Assembly: GCF_012223425.1 (NCBI RefSeq)
Contig: NZ_CP038799.1
Span: forward strand, 4,262,249 to 4,326,248
Source: Mycolicibacterium frederiksbergense
Lineage (GTDB): Bacteria; Actinomycetota; Actinomycetes; Mycobacteriales; Mycobacteriaceae
Direction: 5' to 3'
DNA length: 64,000 bases
In this document: in pieces, positions 34,317-41,790 of the stretch
How the letters are laid out: every line of letters begins with the position of its first letter
Position numbering within the stretch: position 1 is the stretch's first letter
Notes under the pieces: model-generated
What the model was told of the DNA's origin: nothing
Database searches by the model: none
Seen by the model: only the letters and a program-made list of their open reading frames with translations
Translations under genes and position numbers: made by a program

Positions 34317-34972
34317 ATCTCCCGATCACCCCCGAGCCGAAGAAGAAGCCGGCCTGGGTGGTCGGTGGCGCGACGATCATCGGTTTCGTCACGCTGCTGT
34401 ATGTCGTGGAGATCGTCGACACCGTCACGGGGCACCGCCTCGACAACGACGGCATCCGGCCGCTGCAGACCGACGGCCTGTGGGGGATCCTCTGGGCGCC
34501 GCTGCTGCACGGTGGCTGGCCGCACCTGATCGCCAACACCGTGCCCGCGCTGGTCCTCGGTTTCCTGATGACCCTGGCGGGCATGGGGCGCTTCATCGGG
34601 GCCACCGCCATCATCTGGGTGCTCGGCGGATTCGGGACCTGGCTGATCGGCAACATCGGTGCGCATTGCCCCTACGTGGGCGTGCAGTGCACCACCAACC
34701 ACATCGGGGCGTCCGGGCTGATCTTCGGGTGGTTGACGTTCCTGATCGTGTTCGGATTCTTCACCCGCACGGCCTGGGAGATCGTCGTCGGCGTGATCGT
34801 CGCGCTGGTCTACGGCGGCATCCTGCTCGGGGTGGTACCCGGGACGCCGGGGGTGTCCTGGCAGGGGCACCTGTGCGGCGCGATCGCCGGGTTCATCGCG
34901 GCCTATGTGCTGTCCGGGCCGGAACGCAAGGCGCGCGAACGGCGCAAGACAGGCGCCCCGCTGGGCGCCTGA
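34307..34972 (+). CDS. Rhomboid family intramembrane serine protease
   Basis: A 221-residue protein with six predicted membrane helices. The active-site Ser is in NHIGASGLIFGW near residue 140, and the His in VSWQGHLCGAIAGF near 190, so the Ser-His dyad is complete. Between them is the usual hydrophobic TM5. It overlaps the cysM end, as does Rv1337. In M. tuberculosis murI follows; here it does not. Confidence 0.92.
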   Translation: MGINLPITPEPKKKPAWVVGGATIIGFVTLLYVVEIVDTVTGHRLDNDGIRPLQTDGLWGILWAPLLHGGWPHLIANTVPALVLGFLMTLAGMGRFIGATAIIWVLGGFGTWLIGNIGAHCPYVGVQCTTNHIGASGLIFGWLTFLIVFGFFTRTAWEIVVGVIVALVYGGILLGVVPGTPGVSWQGHLCGAIAGFIAAYVLSGPERKARERRKTGAPLGA

Positions 34973-35140
34973 GGTCGCGTGTGCCGGTGTGCGTCGGGCC
35001 ACTGCGCAGGTGCGATTGATGCGCAGCAGACGGACCGTCACTGCGCCGTCCGAGGTCACGGCGGGGACACAACATGAAACTTGTCGCCCAATGCGGTGAT
35101 GCCTTCGCCCCGATGCTGTAGGGCATGGCAAGCTAGAGAT
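34973..35140. other. Intergenic gap at expected murI position
   Basis: 168 bp separate the rhomboid stop from the phosphodiesterase GTG. The glutamate racemase gene that lies here in M. tuberculosis (Rv1338) is not present, and no racemase motif is readable in any frame. I see no insertion sequence or duplicated flank marking the loss. Confidence 0.7.
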
Positions 35141-35908
35141 GTGCGAGTCACCGTACTGGGTTGTTCCGGCAGTGTTGTCGGCCCTGATTCGCCCGCGTCC
35201 GGATATCTGCTGACCGAACCCGACACGGCGCCGATGGTGCTCGACTTCGGCGGCGGCGTCCTCGGCGCGCTGCAGCGGCACGCGGATCCGGGTGCGGTGA
35301 ACGTGCTGCTCTCGCACCTGCATGCCGATCACTGCCTCGATCTGCCCGGGCTGTTCGTCTGGCGCCGGTATCACCCCAATCCGCCCGAGGGCCGCGCGAT
35401 GCTGTTCGGCCCGACGCACACCTGGGAGCGTCTCGGCGCGGCCTCCTCACCAGAGGGCGGCGAGGTCGATGACATCTCCGACATCTTCGAGGTGCAGTCC
35501 TGGGTCGACGGCCGTGCCGTCACACTGGGAGCACTGACGGTCGAGCCCCGGTTGGTGTGCCATCCCACCGAGTCCTACGGCATGCGCTTCACCGACCGCG
35601 ACGGCGTCACGTTCGCCTACAGCGGGGACACCGGAATCTGTGATGCGGTAGTCGAATTGGCGCGCGGCGTCGACGTGTTCCTGTGCGAGGCGTCGTGGAC
35701 GCACTCGCCCGAGCGCCCGCCGAACCTGCACCTGTCCGGTACCGAGGCCGGCCAGATCGCCGCCCGCGCCGGGGTTGGCGAACTGCTGCTCACCCACATT
35801 CCGCCGTGGACATCACGCGAGGATGTCATCAGCGAGGCCAAGGCCGAGTTCGACGGTCCGGTGCACGCGGTGGTGTGTGGCGAGACCTTCGACGTGACGC
35901 GTCACTGA
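35141..35908 (+). CDS. Metallo-beta-lactamase-fold cyclic nucleotide phosphodiesterase (Rv1339 type)
   Basis: A 255-residue MBL-fold hydrolase. Metal ligands are in LLSHLHADHCLDL (His-x-His-x-Asp-His), FAYSGDTGICD, and LLLTHIPPW near the C-terminus. Rv1339 has been described as an atypical class II cAMP phosphodiesterase, which would oppose the cyclase encoded earlier in this window. GTG 35141 is preferred over longer starts that lie in the gap. Confidence 0.88.
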   Translation: MRVTVLGCSGSVVGPDSPASGYLLTEPDTAPMVLDFGGGVLGALQRHADPGAVNVLLSHLHADHCLDLPGLFVWRRYHPNPPEGRAMLFGPTHTWERLGAASSPEGGEVDDISDIFEVQSWVDGRAVTLGALTVEPRLVCHPTESYGMRFTDRDGVTFAYSGDTGICDAVVELARGVDVFLCEASWTHSPERPPNLHLSGTEAGQIAARAGVGELLLTHIPPWTSREDVISEAKAEFDGPVHAVVCGETFDVTRH

Positions 35909-35978
35909 GGCCGGACATGGCTTGTCTGGAGCGTGCTCCTCAACGCGGCTCGTTCCTCACCGCTTGATCGTCGCGCGC

Positions 35979-35990
35979 TAGTGTTGCCTC
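35979..35990 (+). promoter_or_regulatory. Candidate -10 of leaderless rph mRNA
   Basis: TAGTGT at 35979-35984 is followed by six bases and the GTG start at 35991, with no Shine-Dalgarno. This fits the TANNNT-N6-start pattern. Confidence 0.55.
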
Positions 35991-36773
35991 GTGTCCAGAC
36001 GAGAAGACGGCCGGCTTGACGACGAGCTGAGGCCAGTGGTCATCACCCGCGGTTTCACCACCCACCCCGCCGGCTCGGTGCTGGTCGAGTTCGGCCAGAC
36101 CCGGGTCATGTGCGCCGCCTCGGTCACCGAGGGAGTGCCGCGCTGGCGGAAGGGCTCCGGGCAGGGCTGGCTGACCGCCGAATACGCCATGCTGCCCGCG
36201 GCCACCCACGAACGTTCCGGCCGTGAGTCGGTCAAGGGCAAGGTCGGCGGACGCACCCAGGAGATCAGCCGGCTGGTCGGCCGGTCGCTGCGCGCCTGCA
36301 TCGACCTCGGGGCGCTGGGGGAGAACACCATCGCCATCGACTGCGACGTCCTGCAGGCCGACGGTGGCACCCGCACCGCCGCGATCACCGGTGCCTATGT
36401 GGCGCTCTCCGATGCCGTGACGTATCTGGCGGCGGCGGGCCGATTGTCCGATCCGCGTCCGCTGTCCTGCGCGATCGCCGCCGTGTCGGTCGGCGTCGTC
36501 GACGGCCGGGTCCGGGTGGATCTGCCCTACACCGAGGACTCCCGTGCCGAGGTCGACATGAACGTCGTCGCCACCGATACCGGAACCCTGGTGGAGATCC
36601 AGGGCACCGGTGAGGGCGCGACGTTCCCGCGCTCGACGCTGGACAAAATGCTGGACCTGGCGATGGCGTCCTGCGAGGAGCTGTTCACCATCCAGCGCGC
36701 CGCGTTGGAGCTGCCCTACCCGGGTGTGCTGCCCGAGCCCAGCGGGCCGGCGAAGAAGTCCTTCGGAAGCTAG
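35991..36773 (+). CDS. rph: Ribonuclease PH
   Basis: A 260-residue phosphorolytic 3'-5' exoribonuclease that trims tRNA 3' ends. Family blocks are GSVLVEFGQTRVMCAASV, GQGWLTAEYAMLPAATHERS, RTQEISRLVGRSLRACID and DCDVLQADGGTRTAAITGA with the catalytic Asp. GTG start, apparently leaderless. It forms an operon with rdgB, 2 bp downstream, as in Rv1340-Rv1341. Confidence 0.95.
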   Translation: MSRREDGRLDDELRPVVITRGFTTHPAGSVLVEFGQTRVMCAASVTEGVPRWRKGSGQGWLTAEYAMLPAATHERSGRESVKGKVGGRTQEISRLVGRSLRACIDLGALGENTIAIDCDVLQADGGTRTAAITGAYVALSDAVTYLAAAGRLSDPRPLSCAIAAVSVGVVDGRVRVDLPYTEDSRAEVDMNVVATDTGTLVEIQGTGEGATFPRSTLDKMLDLAMASCEELFTIQRAALELPYPGVLPEPSGPAKKSFGS

Positions 36774-36775
36774 GG

Positions 36776-37375
36776 ATGTCCCGGCTGCTGGTTGCCTCAC
36801 GCAACGCCAAGAAGCTGGCCGAGCTGCGCCGGGTGTTGGACGGCGCCGGGTTGTCCGGGGTGACGCTGCTGTCGCTGACCGACGTGCCGCCGTTCGAGGA
36901 GGCACCCGAGACCGGCGCGACCTTCGAGGAGAACGCGCTGGCCAAGGCGCGCGACGCCTACGCCGCGACCGGGATCCCGGCGGTGGCCGACGACTCGGGT
37001 CTTGCCGTCGACGCACTGAACGGGATGCCGGGCGTGCTGTCGGCGCGGTGGTCCGGGGCGCACGGCAATGACGTGGCGAACCTGGAGCTGCTGCTGGGCC
37101 AGCTGCGCGATGTGCCCGACGAGCGGCGCGGGGCGGCCTTCGTCTCGGCGTGCGCGCTGGTCTCCGGGTCCGGTGAAACGGTGGTCCGCGGCGAGTGGAC
37201 CGGCGCGATCGCGCGGGAGCCGAGGGGAGAGGGCGGGTTCGGCTATGACCCGATCTTCGTGCCGGACGGGTCGGGGCGCTCGGCAGCCGAACTGACCCCG
37301 GCCGAGAAGGACGCGGCCTCGCACCGTGGCCGCGCGCTGGCGCTGCTGGTGCCGGCGCTGCGCGCGCTGTCGTAG
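36776..37375 (+). CDS. rdgB: Non-canonical purine NTP pyrophosphatase (RdgB/HAM1)
   Basis: A 199-residue house-cleaning enzyme that hydrolyses dITP, XTP and ITP. The family signature is complete: LLVASRNAKKLAELRRVL at the N-terminus, VADDSGLAVDALNGMPGV in the middle, GEGGFGYDPIFVPDG and ASHRGRAL at the end. ATG is 2 bp after the rph stop, so translation is probably coupled. Confidence 0.95.
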   Translation: MSRLLVASRNAKKLAELRRVLDGAGLSGVTLLSLTDVPPFEEAPETGATFEENALAKARDAYAATGIPAVADDSGLAVDALNGMPGVLSARWSGAHGNDVANLELLLGQLRDVPDERRGAAFVSACALVSGSGETVVRGEWTGAIAREPRGEGGFGYDPIFVPDGSGRSAAELTPAEKDAASHRGRALALLVPALRALS

Positions 37376-37391
37376 CCCCCACCACTTTTCG

Positions 37392-37408
37392 GGCGAAACT
37401 CGCGTACC
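37392..37408. repeat. Left arm of inverted repeat split by IS30
   Basis: GGCGAAACTCGCGTACC here is exactly complementary to 38762-38778 beyond the IS30 copy. Without the insertion the two arms would lie close together after the rdgB stop as a hairpin. Confidence 0.7.
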
Positions 37409-37427
37409 CGGGGTAAATCGGCGCCTT

Positions 37428-38743
37428 GGCTTCAAGGGGTGGATGCAACAGCACTGCTTGAGGAGTGCTGTTGTCTCGAAGGTCGCTCAAGGCTGTGCGT
37501 GAAGCATTCTGGACCCATATCAGTGCCGGTTTCACCGTATGTCAGGCCGCGGAGGCTGCCGGCGTGTCGGAGACGACCGGAGTGGGCTGGTTCACCAATG
37601 CTGGCGGGGTGAAACCCCAGTTCAGTGCCCCGAAGAAGAGCGGTCGGCGACGGCGCCTGGATCTGGCTGATCGAATCCGGATCCAGATCGGCGTGCACAA
37701 CTACGAATCGCTGAACTCAATCGGACGCAGCCTGGGCCGGCCGGCGTCGACGATCAAATACGAACTCGACGTCAACGGTGCCATCGCCGCCCACAACGGC
37801 GGCAAGTCCGGCTATCGACGCAAAGAGCGCTTCGGGGCCCGCCAAAGCGGTCGCACCACGATGCTGAACTACGACGCGTTACTGGCCCAGGTCCGCTCAG
37901 AGCACCGAGCTCGGCGCCCCAGAGCGGGCAAGCTGGCTACCAACCAGCGGCTGCACGACGCCGTGCAATCCCGGTTGCTTGACCAGCAGCACAGCCCGGC
38001 CCAGATAGCCCACCGGCTACGGTGGGACTTCCCCGACGATCCGGAGATGTGGGTGTCTCACGAGACGATCTACCAGGCAATCTACGTGCAGGGCAAGGGG
38101 AATCTGCGCCGCGATCTGCACACCTGTTTGCGCACCGGTCGAGCTCTGCGTAGACCACAGCACCGCCCCGACCAGCGCCGCCCTCGCATCCGCGACATGG
38201 TCAACATCAGCGATCGTCCCGCCGAGGTCAATGACCGCGCCATCCCTGGCCACTGGGAAGGTGACCTCATCATCGGCGCCAACAGCAGATCAGCGATCGG
38301 CACCCTGGTCGAACGCAGCACCCGGTTCGTGATGCTGCTGCACCTGCCCGACAACCACGGCGCGCTCGCGGTGCAAGAGGCGATCGTGGACAAAGTCGCC
38401 CAGTTGCCCGCGATCATGGTCCGCACGCTGACCTGGGATCAGGGCATCGAGATGGCCAACCACGCCAAGATCGCTGCAGCCACCGATCTCGACATCTATT
38501 TCTGCGATCCGCACTCGCCATGGCAACGAGGCACCAACGAGAACACCAACGGCCTACTGCGTCAGTACTTCCCGAAAGGCACTGACCTATCAGGGTTTCC
38601 CGCCGACTACCTCGACTACGTCGCAGCCAAACTCAACAACCGACCCCGCCAGACCCTGGGCTGGAGAACACCCGCAGAAGCCCTCGACGCACTACTGTCG
38701 GACCCGCCTAAACCACCCGCTGTTGCAACCACGACTTGAAACC
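37428..38743 (+). mobile_element. IS30-family insertion sequence
   Basis: About 1316 bp bounded by imperfect 25-bp inverted repeats, left 37428-37452 (GGCTTCAAGGGGTGGATGCA...) and right 38719-38743 (...CCACGACTTGAAACC), which match at 20 or more positions. It carries one transposase gene. A target duplication of the usual 2-3 bp could not be assigned with certainty. It is inserted between the arms of a 17-bp inverted repeat in the rdgB-MFS gap. Confidence 0.85.
37471..38739 (+). CDS. IS30-family transposase
   Basis: A 422-residue DDE transposase. An N-terminal HTH (TVCQAAEAAGVSETTGVGWF) is followed by a second IS30-type helix-turn-helix (IGRSLGRPASTIKYEL), the conserved VSHETIYQAIYVQGKG, and the catalytic core: PGHWEGDLIIGANSRSAIGT (first Asp), LTWDQGIEMANH (second Asp) and SPWQRGTNENTNGLLRQYFP (Glu). 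TTG 37471 has GAGGAG 6 nt upstream; GTG 37465 is in frame but sits on that RBS. It looks intact. Its last codons are within the right inverted repeat. Confidence 0.93.
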   Translation: MSRRSLKAVREAFWTHISAGFTVCQAAEAAGVSETTGVGWFTNAGGVKPQFSAPKKSGRRRRLDLADRIRIQIGVHNYESLNSIGRSLGRPASTIKYELDVNGAIAAHNGGKSGYRRKERFGARQSGRTTMLNYDALLAQVRSEHRARRPRAGKLATNQRLHDAVQSRLLDQQHSPAQIAHRLRWDFPDDPEMWVSHETIYQAIYVQGKGNLRRDLHTCLRTGRALRRPQHRPDQRRPRIRDMVNISDRPAEVNDRAIPGHWEGDLIIGANSRSAIGTLVERSTRFVMLLHLPDNHGALAVQEAIVDKVAQLPAIMVRTLTWDQGIEMANHAKIAAATDLDIYFCDPHSPWQRGTNENTNGLLRQYFPKGTDLSGFPADYLDYVAAKLNNRPRQTLGWRTPAEALDALLSDPPKPPAVATTT

Positions 38744-38761
38744 GCCCGCGCGTGAGCCACC

Positions 38762-38778
38762 GGTACGCGAGTTTCGCC
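38762..38778. repeat. Right arm of inverted repeat split by IS30
   Basis: GGTACGCGAGTTTCGCC is the exact reverse complement of 37392-37408. It now lies 19 bp outside the right end of the IS30 copy and 43 bp before the MFS gene. Confidence 0.7.
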
Positions 38779-38821
38779 GCATTGGGAGGGCTGAAATTTT
38801 GCATAGCGCAACTAACGTGTA

Positions 38822-40297
38822 ATGCTCGCGGCCGTGGTCCCCACCGAGCAGCGACGGCCGCTATCGGCCCATCCCGGCGTTCTGATCGCCGTGCTGTGCG
38901 CCGCCGGTATCAGCGTCTCACTGATGCAGACCCTGATCATCCCGCTCATTCCGGAGCTGCCGAAACTGTTGCACGCCAGCCCGTCCAACGCATCCTGGGC
39001 CATCACCGCCACGCTGCTGACGGCCGCCGTCACCACCCCGGTGTTCGGCCGCCTCGGCGATCTCTACGGCCCGAAACCGATCCTGATCGTGTGTGCCGCG
39101 GTGCTGATCGTCGGATCGCTGGTGTCCGCGCTGAGCACGTCGCTGGTCCCGTTTGTCATCGGCCGCGGTCTGCAGGGGTTGGGCATTCCGATCATCCCGT
39201 TGGGCATCAGCGTGCTGCGGGCCTCGGTCCCCGCCGAGCGGGTGGGCAGCGCGATGGGACTGATGAGCTCCTCGCTGGGGGTGGGCGGCGCGCTCGGGCT
39301 GCCGCTCTCGGCCGCGATCGCTCAGCAGTTCAGCTGGCATGCGCTGTTCTGGTTCGCCGGGGGTCTCGGCGGCGTGCTGCTGGTGCTCTTCGTCGTGCTG
39401 GTGCCCGCGGTACCGGCCTCCTCGAGCGACCGGCTCGATCCGCTGGGCGCACTGCTGCTCGCCGGCGGTCTGGTGACGTTGTTGCTCGGGATCACCAAGG
39501 GCCGGGACTGGGGCTGGACCTCGGGGACCACCGTCGGGATGTTCGCCGCATCGCTGGTGGTGTTCGCCGTCTTCGTGGTGTGGCAGCTGCGCTTCGACTC
39601 ACCGATCGTCGACCTGCGCACCACGGTCCGGCCGCCGGTCCTGCTCACCAACATCGCCTCGGTCGGGGTGGGATTCGCGATGTTCGCACTCACCCTGATC
39701 GCCCCGCAGGTGCTGGAACTGCCCACCGACACCGGCTACGGGCTGGGCATGTCCATGCTGGAGGCGGGGCTGTGGATGGCACCCGGCGGGCTGGCGATGA
39801 TGGTGATGGCGCCGATCGCGGCGCGGGTGGCCGGGGCCCGCGGCCCGCGTTTCACGCTGTTCGTCGGCTGCGTCATCATCGCCGCGTCCTACCTGTCCGG
39901 GCTGTGGCTGCTCGGCAGCGGCCCGCAGGTACTCGCCCTCAACGTGCTCATCAGCATCGGGGTGGGTTTCGCCTACGCGTCCATGCCGGCGCTCATCAAC
40001 GCCGCCGTGCCGATGTCGGAGACCGCGGCCGCCAACGGTCTCAACGCGCTGGCGCGGTCGCTGGGGACCTCGATCTCCAGTGCGGTGCTCGGCGCCATCC
40101 TGGCGGCGATGACGATGACCGCCGGTGGCCACGAGGTGCCCACCTTGGACGGGTTCCGGACCGCGCTGATCGTCGCGGCGGCGGTGTCCGCACTGTCGGC
40201 GGTGCTGACGCTGCTGATCCCGGTGGCGCGTCAGCCCGCCCCGGTCACAGACCGAAGCGCTTCTTCACGTCTTGCGTCTGGAAGTGCTCCACGATGA
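38822..40297 (+). CDS. MFS drug/proton antiporter, DHA2-like (14 TMS)
   Basis: A 491-residue major facilitator with about 14 hydrophobic segments. The motif A loop is GRLGDLYGPKPILI near residue 80, and motif C-like GLMSSSLGVGGALGLPLSAA is near 150, placing it among DHA2-type multidrug exporters. Substrate is not predictable. Its 3' end overlaps the convergent DUF3817 gene by 53 bp. It is not part of the M. tuberculosis arrangement as I recall it, so it may be a lineage-specific insertion. Confidence 0.87.
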   Translation: MLAAVVPTEQRRPLSAHPGVLIAVLCAAGISVSLMQTLIIPLIPELPKLLHASPSNASWAITATLLTAAVTTPVFGRLGDLYGPKPILIVCAAVLIVGSLVSALSTSLVPFVIGRGLQGLGIPIIPLGISVLRASVPAERVGSAMGLMSSSLGVGGALGLPLSAAIAQQFSWHALFWFAGGLGGVLLVLFVVLVPAVPASSSDRLDPLGALLLAGGLVTLLLGITKGRDWGWTSGTTVGMFAASLVVFAVFVVWQLRFDSPIVDLRTTVRPPVLLTNIASVGVGFAMFALTLIAPQVLELPTDTGYGLGMSMLEAGLWMAPGGLAMMVMAPIAARVAGARGPRFTLFVGCVIIAASYLSGLWLLGSGPQVLALNVLISIGVGFAYASMPALINAAVPMSETAAANGLNALARSLGTSISSAVLGAILAAMTMTAGGHEVPTLDGFRTALIVAAAVSALSAVLTLLIPVARQPAPVTDRSASSRLASGSAPR

Positions 40298-40607
40298 GAC
40301 CCAGCAGGGGAACGGTGCCGGAGATCAGGGTGCCGATCGCGCGGCCCAGCGGCCAGCGGACCTTCACCGCCAGGTTCGCGGTGGCGATCAGGTAGGCGAA
40401 GTACACCCAGCCGTGGACCACGGCGATCCAGCTCAGTGAGTCGTCCTGGAACCCGTACTTGCGCACCATCTCGTAGCAGAGCGCGATCAGCCAGAGACCG
40501 GTCGCCCAGGCCAGCACCCGGTAGCTGGCCAGCGCCTTCTGGATGGAGGACAGCGGAACCAGCGGTTCCTGGCTGCCGGTTTCGGCCGGGGTCTCGGGCG
40601 TGCTCAT
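40245..40607 (-). CDS. DUF3817 membrane protein (copy 2, Rv1342c-like)
   Basis: A 120-residue membrane protein with three hydrophobic stretches (YRVLAWATGLWLIALCYEMV, WIAVVHGWVYFAYLIATANL, GTLISGTVPLLGLIVEHF). The HGWVYFAYL block corresponds to IHGGIFMAFL in the copy at 15569. It overlaps the lprD stop as ATGA and is co-transcribed with it. Function unknown. Confidence 0.85.
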   Translation of the reverse strand: MSTPETPAETGSQEPLVPLSSIQKALASYRVLAWATGLWLIALCYEMVRKYGFQDDSLSWIAVVHGWVYFAYLIATANLAVKVRWPLGRAIGTLISGTVPLLGLIVEHFQTQDVKKRFGL

Positions 40608-40981
40608 GTGGTGGTCCTGTCGTCAGGGTTTTCGGATTGTGCGAGATCGGCGAGGTAGGCGTTGTACTCCCGCAGCGTGGGATCGTCGTCGGCGGGCGCC
40701 GCGGCCTTGGGGCGTTCCGGGAGAAGGCCGGCCGGGATCTCGGTGGCGGTGTCCGTCGGGTCGTAGGTCGGCGGCGCTTCCTCCAGGCGGACGAACTTGA
40801 AGTACGCGTAGACGCAGAATGCGGCGAACATCGGCCACTGCAGGGCGTAACCGAGGTTCAGGAACGTGCCCGAGTTCGACTCGTAGCGGGTCCACTGCCA
40901 CCACGCCAGCAGCAGGCAGCCGCCGGCGCCGACGGCGGCCAGCGCGATGAGCGCCGGTCTCCTACGTCGTGTAGTGGACAT
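40604..40981 (-). CDS. lprD: Putative lipoprotein LprD-like
   Basis: A 125-residue protein with a basic N-terminus (STTRRRRP) and hydrophobic segment ending in GAGGC, a weak lipobox, followed by a second membrane-like stretch (LQWPMFAAFCVYAYFKFV) and an acidic Pro/Ala-rich tail. Position and size match Rv1343c. It may be a two-pass membrane protein instead of a lipoprotein. First gene of a two-gene unit with DUF3817. Confidence 0.78.
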   Translation of the reverse strand: MSTTRRRRPALIALAAVGAGGCLLLAWWQWTRYESNSGTFLNLGYALQWPMFAAFCVYAYFKFVRLEEAPPTYDPTDTATEIPAGLLPERPKAAAPADDDPTLREYNAYLADLAQSENPDDRTTT

Positions 40982-40987
40982 GGGTCG

Positions 40988-40993
40988 ACTTTA
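40988..40993 (-). promoter_or_regulatory. Candidate -10 of leaderless lprD mRNA
   Basis: On the minus strand TAAAGT is followed by CGACCC and then the ATG at 40981, another TANNNT-N6-start arrangement without a ribosome binding site. Confidence 0.5.
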
Positions 40994-41005
40994 CCGTCCG
41001 CCGAT

Positions 41006-41740
41006 TCAGGCCTTGGGGCCAACGAACTCATCGAGGCGTGCGGTCGCGGCTTTTCTATATACGGCGATCACGTAGCGGCTGTTCTGGGTCCATGGGATGC
41101 CCAGGGTGTCGAGGGCCGCGCAGAACAGATTGCGGATATCGGTCGAGTGGTTGGTGAAGTGGTAGCGGACGCTGGCGACCCCGCGGTCGTTGGCCACCAC
41201 GCGGCAGCCGTCGCTGTGGATGAGACCGCGGACGAAGTGCTCGGTGGCGGCGTCGACGTGGGCCTGCTGCCAGGGTTGTAGCACGATCGGGCGGAGGTGT
41301 TTCGGCCCTGGTCCGTGTTGGGGGAACAGACATGGCCAGTGCTTTGAGTACAGCGAAACATCGACGCACCCCGTGACTCGGGGAAACACCGTTGCATGCT
41401 GTCCGGTCATCACCGCATCGATGGCTCGCTGGCAGCTATCGATGATGCCCGGGTATTTCTTGTCGAGGGTGATGCGTAGGCGCCAGACTCGGCCGGTGCG
41501 GCAGATATAACCATCGCCGAGGTATATGCCCAAGAGGTAGGCATATGCGTCCGATCGCAAGCCCGAGTAATCGTGGGCGCCGCATGCGGACTGCCTCGGG
41601 GTGGTCAAAGCTAGCGGAGGCCGTACTCGCCAGTCGCAGATGGTGCGTCGGGGGACTCCGGTCTGTCGATGTATTTCACAGTCGTTGAGACCACTGTTGA
41701 TGAGCGCGCGCACTTTCTCGAAGTCGTCGATTGAGTGCAT
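41006..41740 (-). CDS. Stand-alone HTH-LAGLIDADG protein
   Basis: A 244-residue protein. Residues about 1-40 form a helix-turn-helix (VRALINSGLNDCEIHRQTGV, then PRRTICDWR). The rest carries two LAGLIDADG motifs: AYLLGIYLGDGYICRTG and HFVRGLIHSDGCRVVAND, both keeping the catalytic-type Asp. It is not inside an intron or intein. ATG 41740 has AGGAG 7 nt upstream; a longer reading from 41869 starts inside the neighbouring IS and is rejected. It could be a homing endonuclease or a LAGLIDADG-derived regulator. Confidence 0.78.
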   Translation of the reverse strand: MHSIDDFEKVRALINSGLNDCEIHRQTGVPRRTICDWRVRPPLALTTPRQSACGAHDYSGLRSDAYAYLLGIYLGDGYICRTGRVWRLRITLDKKYPGIIDSCQRAIDAVMTGQHATVFPRVTGCVDVSLYSKHWPCLFPQHGPGPKHLRPIVLQPWQQAHVDAATEHFVRGLIHSDGCRVVANDRGVASVRYHFTNHSTDIRNLFCAALDTLGIPWTQNSRYVIAVYRKAATARLDEFVGPKA

Positions 41741-41781
41741 GCCGATCTCCTGCCACTTGAGGTCGACATTAGGAGGGCCCT

Positions 41782-41790
41782 CCGACAGAA
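41782..41790. repeat. Left 9-bp target duplication of IS256 element
   Basis: CCGACAGAA here is repeated exactly at 43279-43287, immediately outside the two inverted repeats of the IS. Confidence 0.88.
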
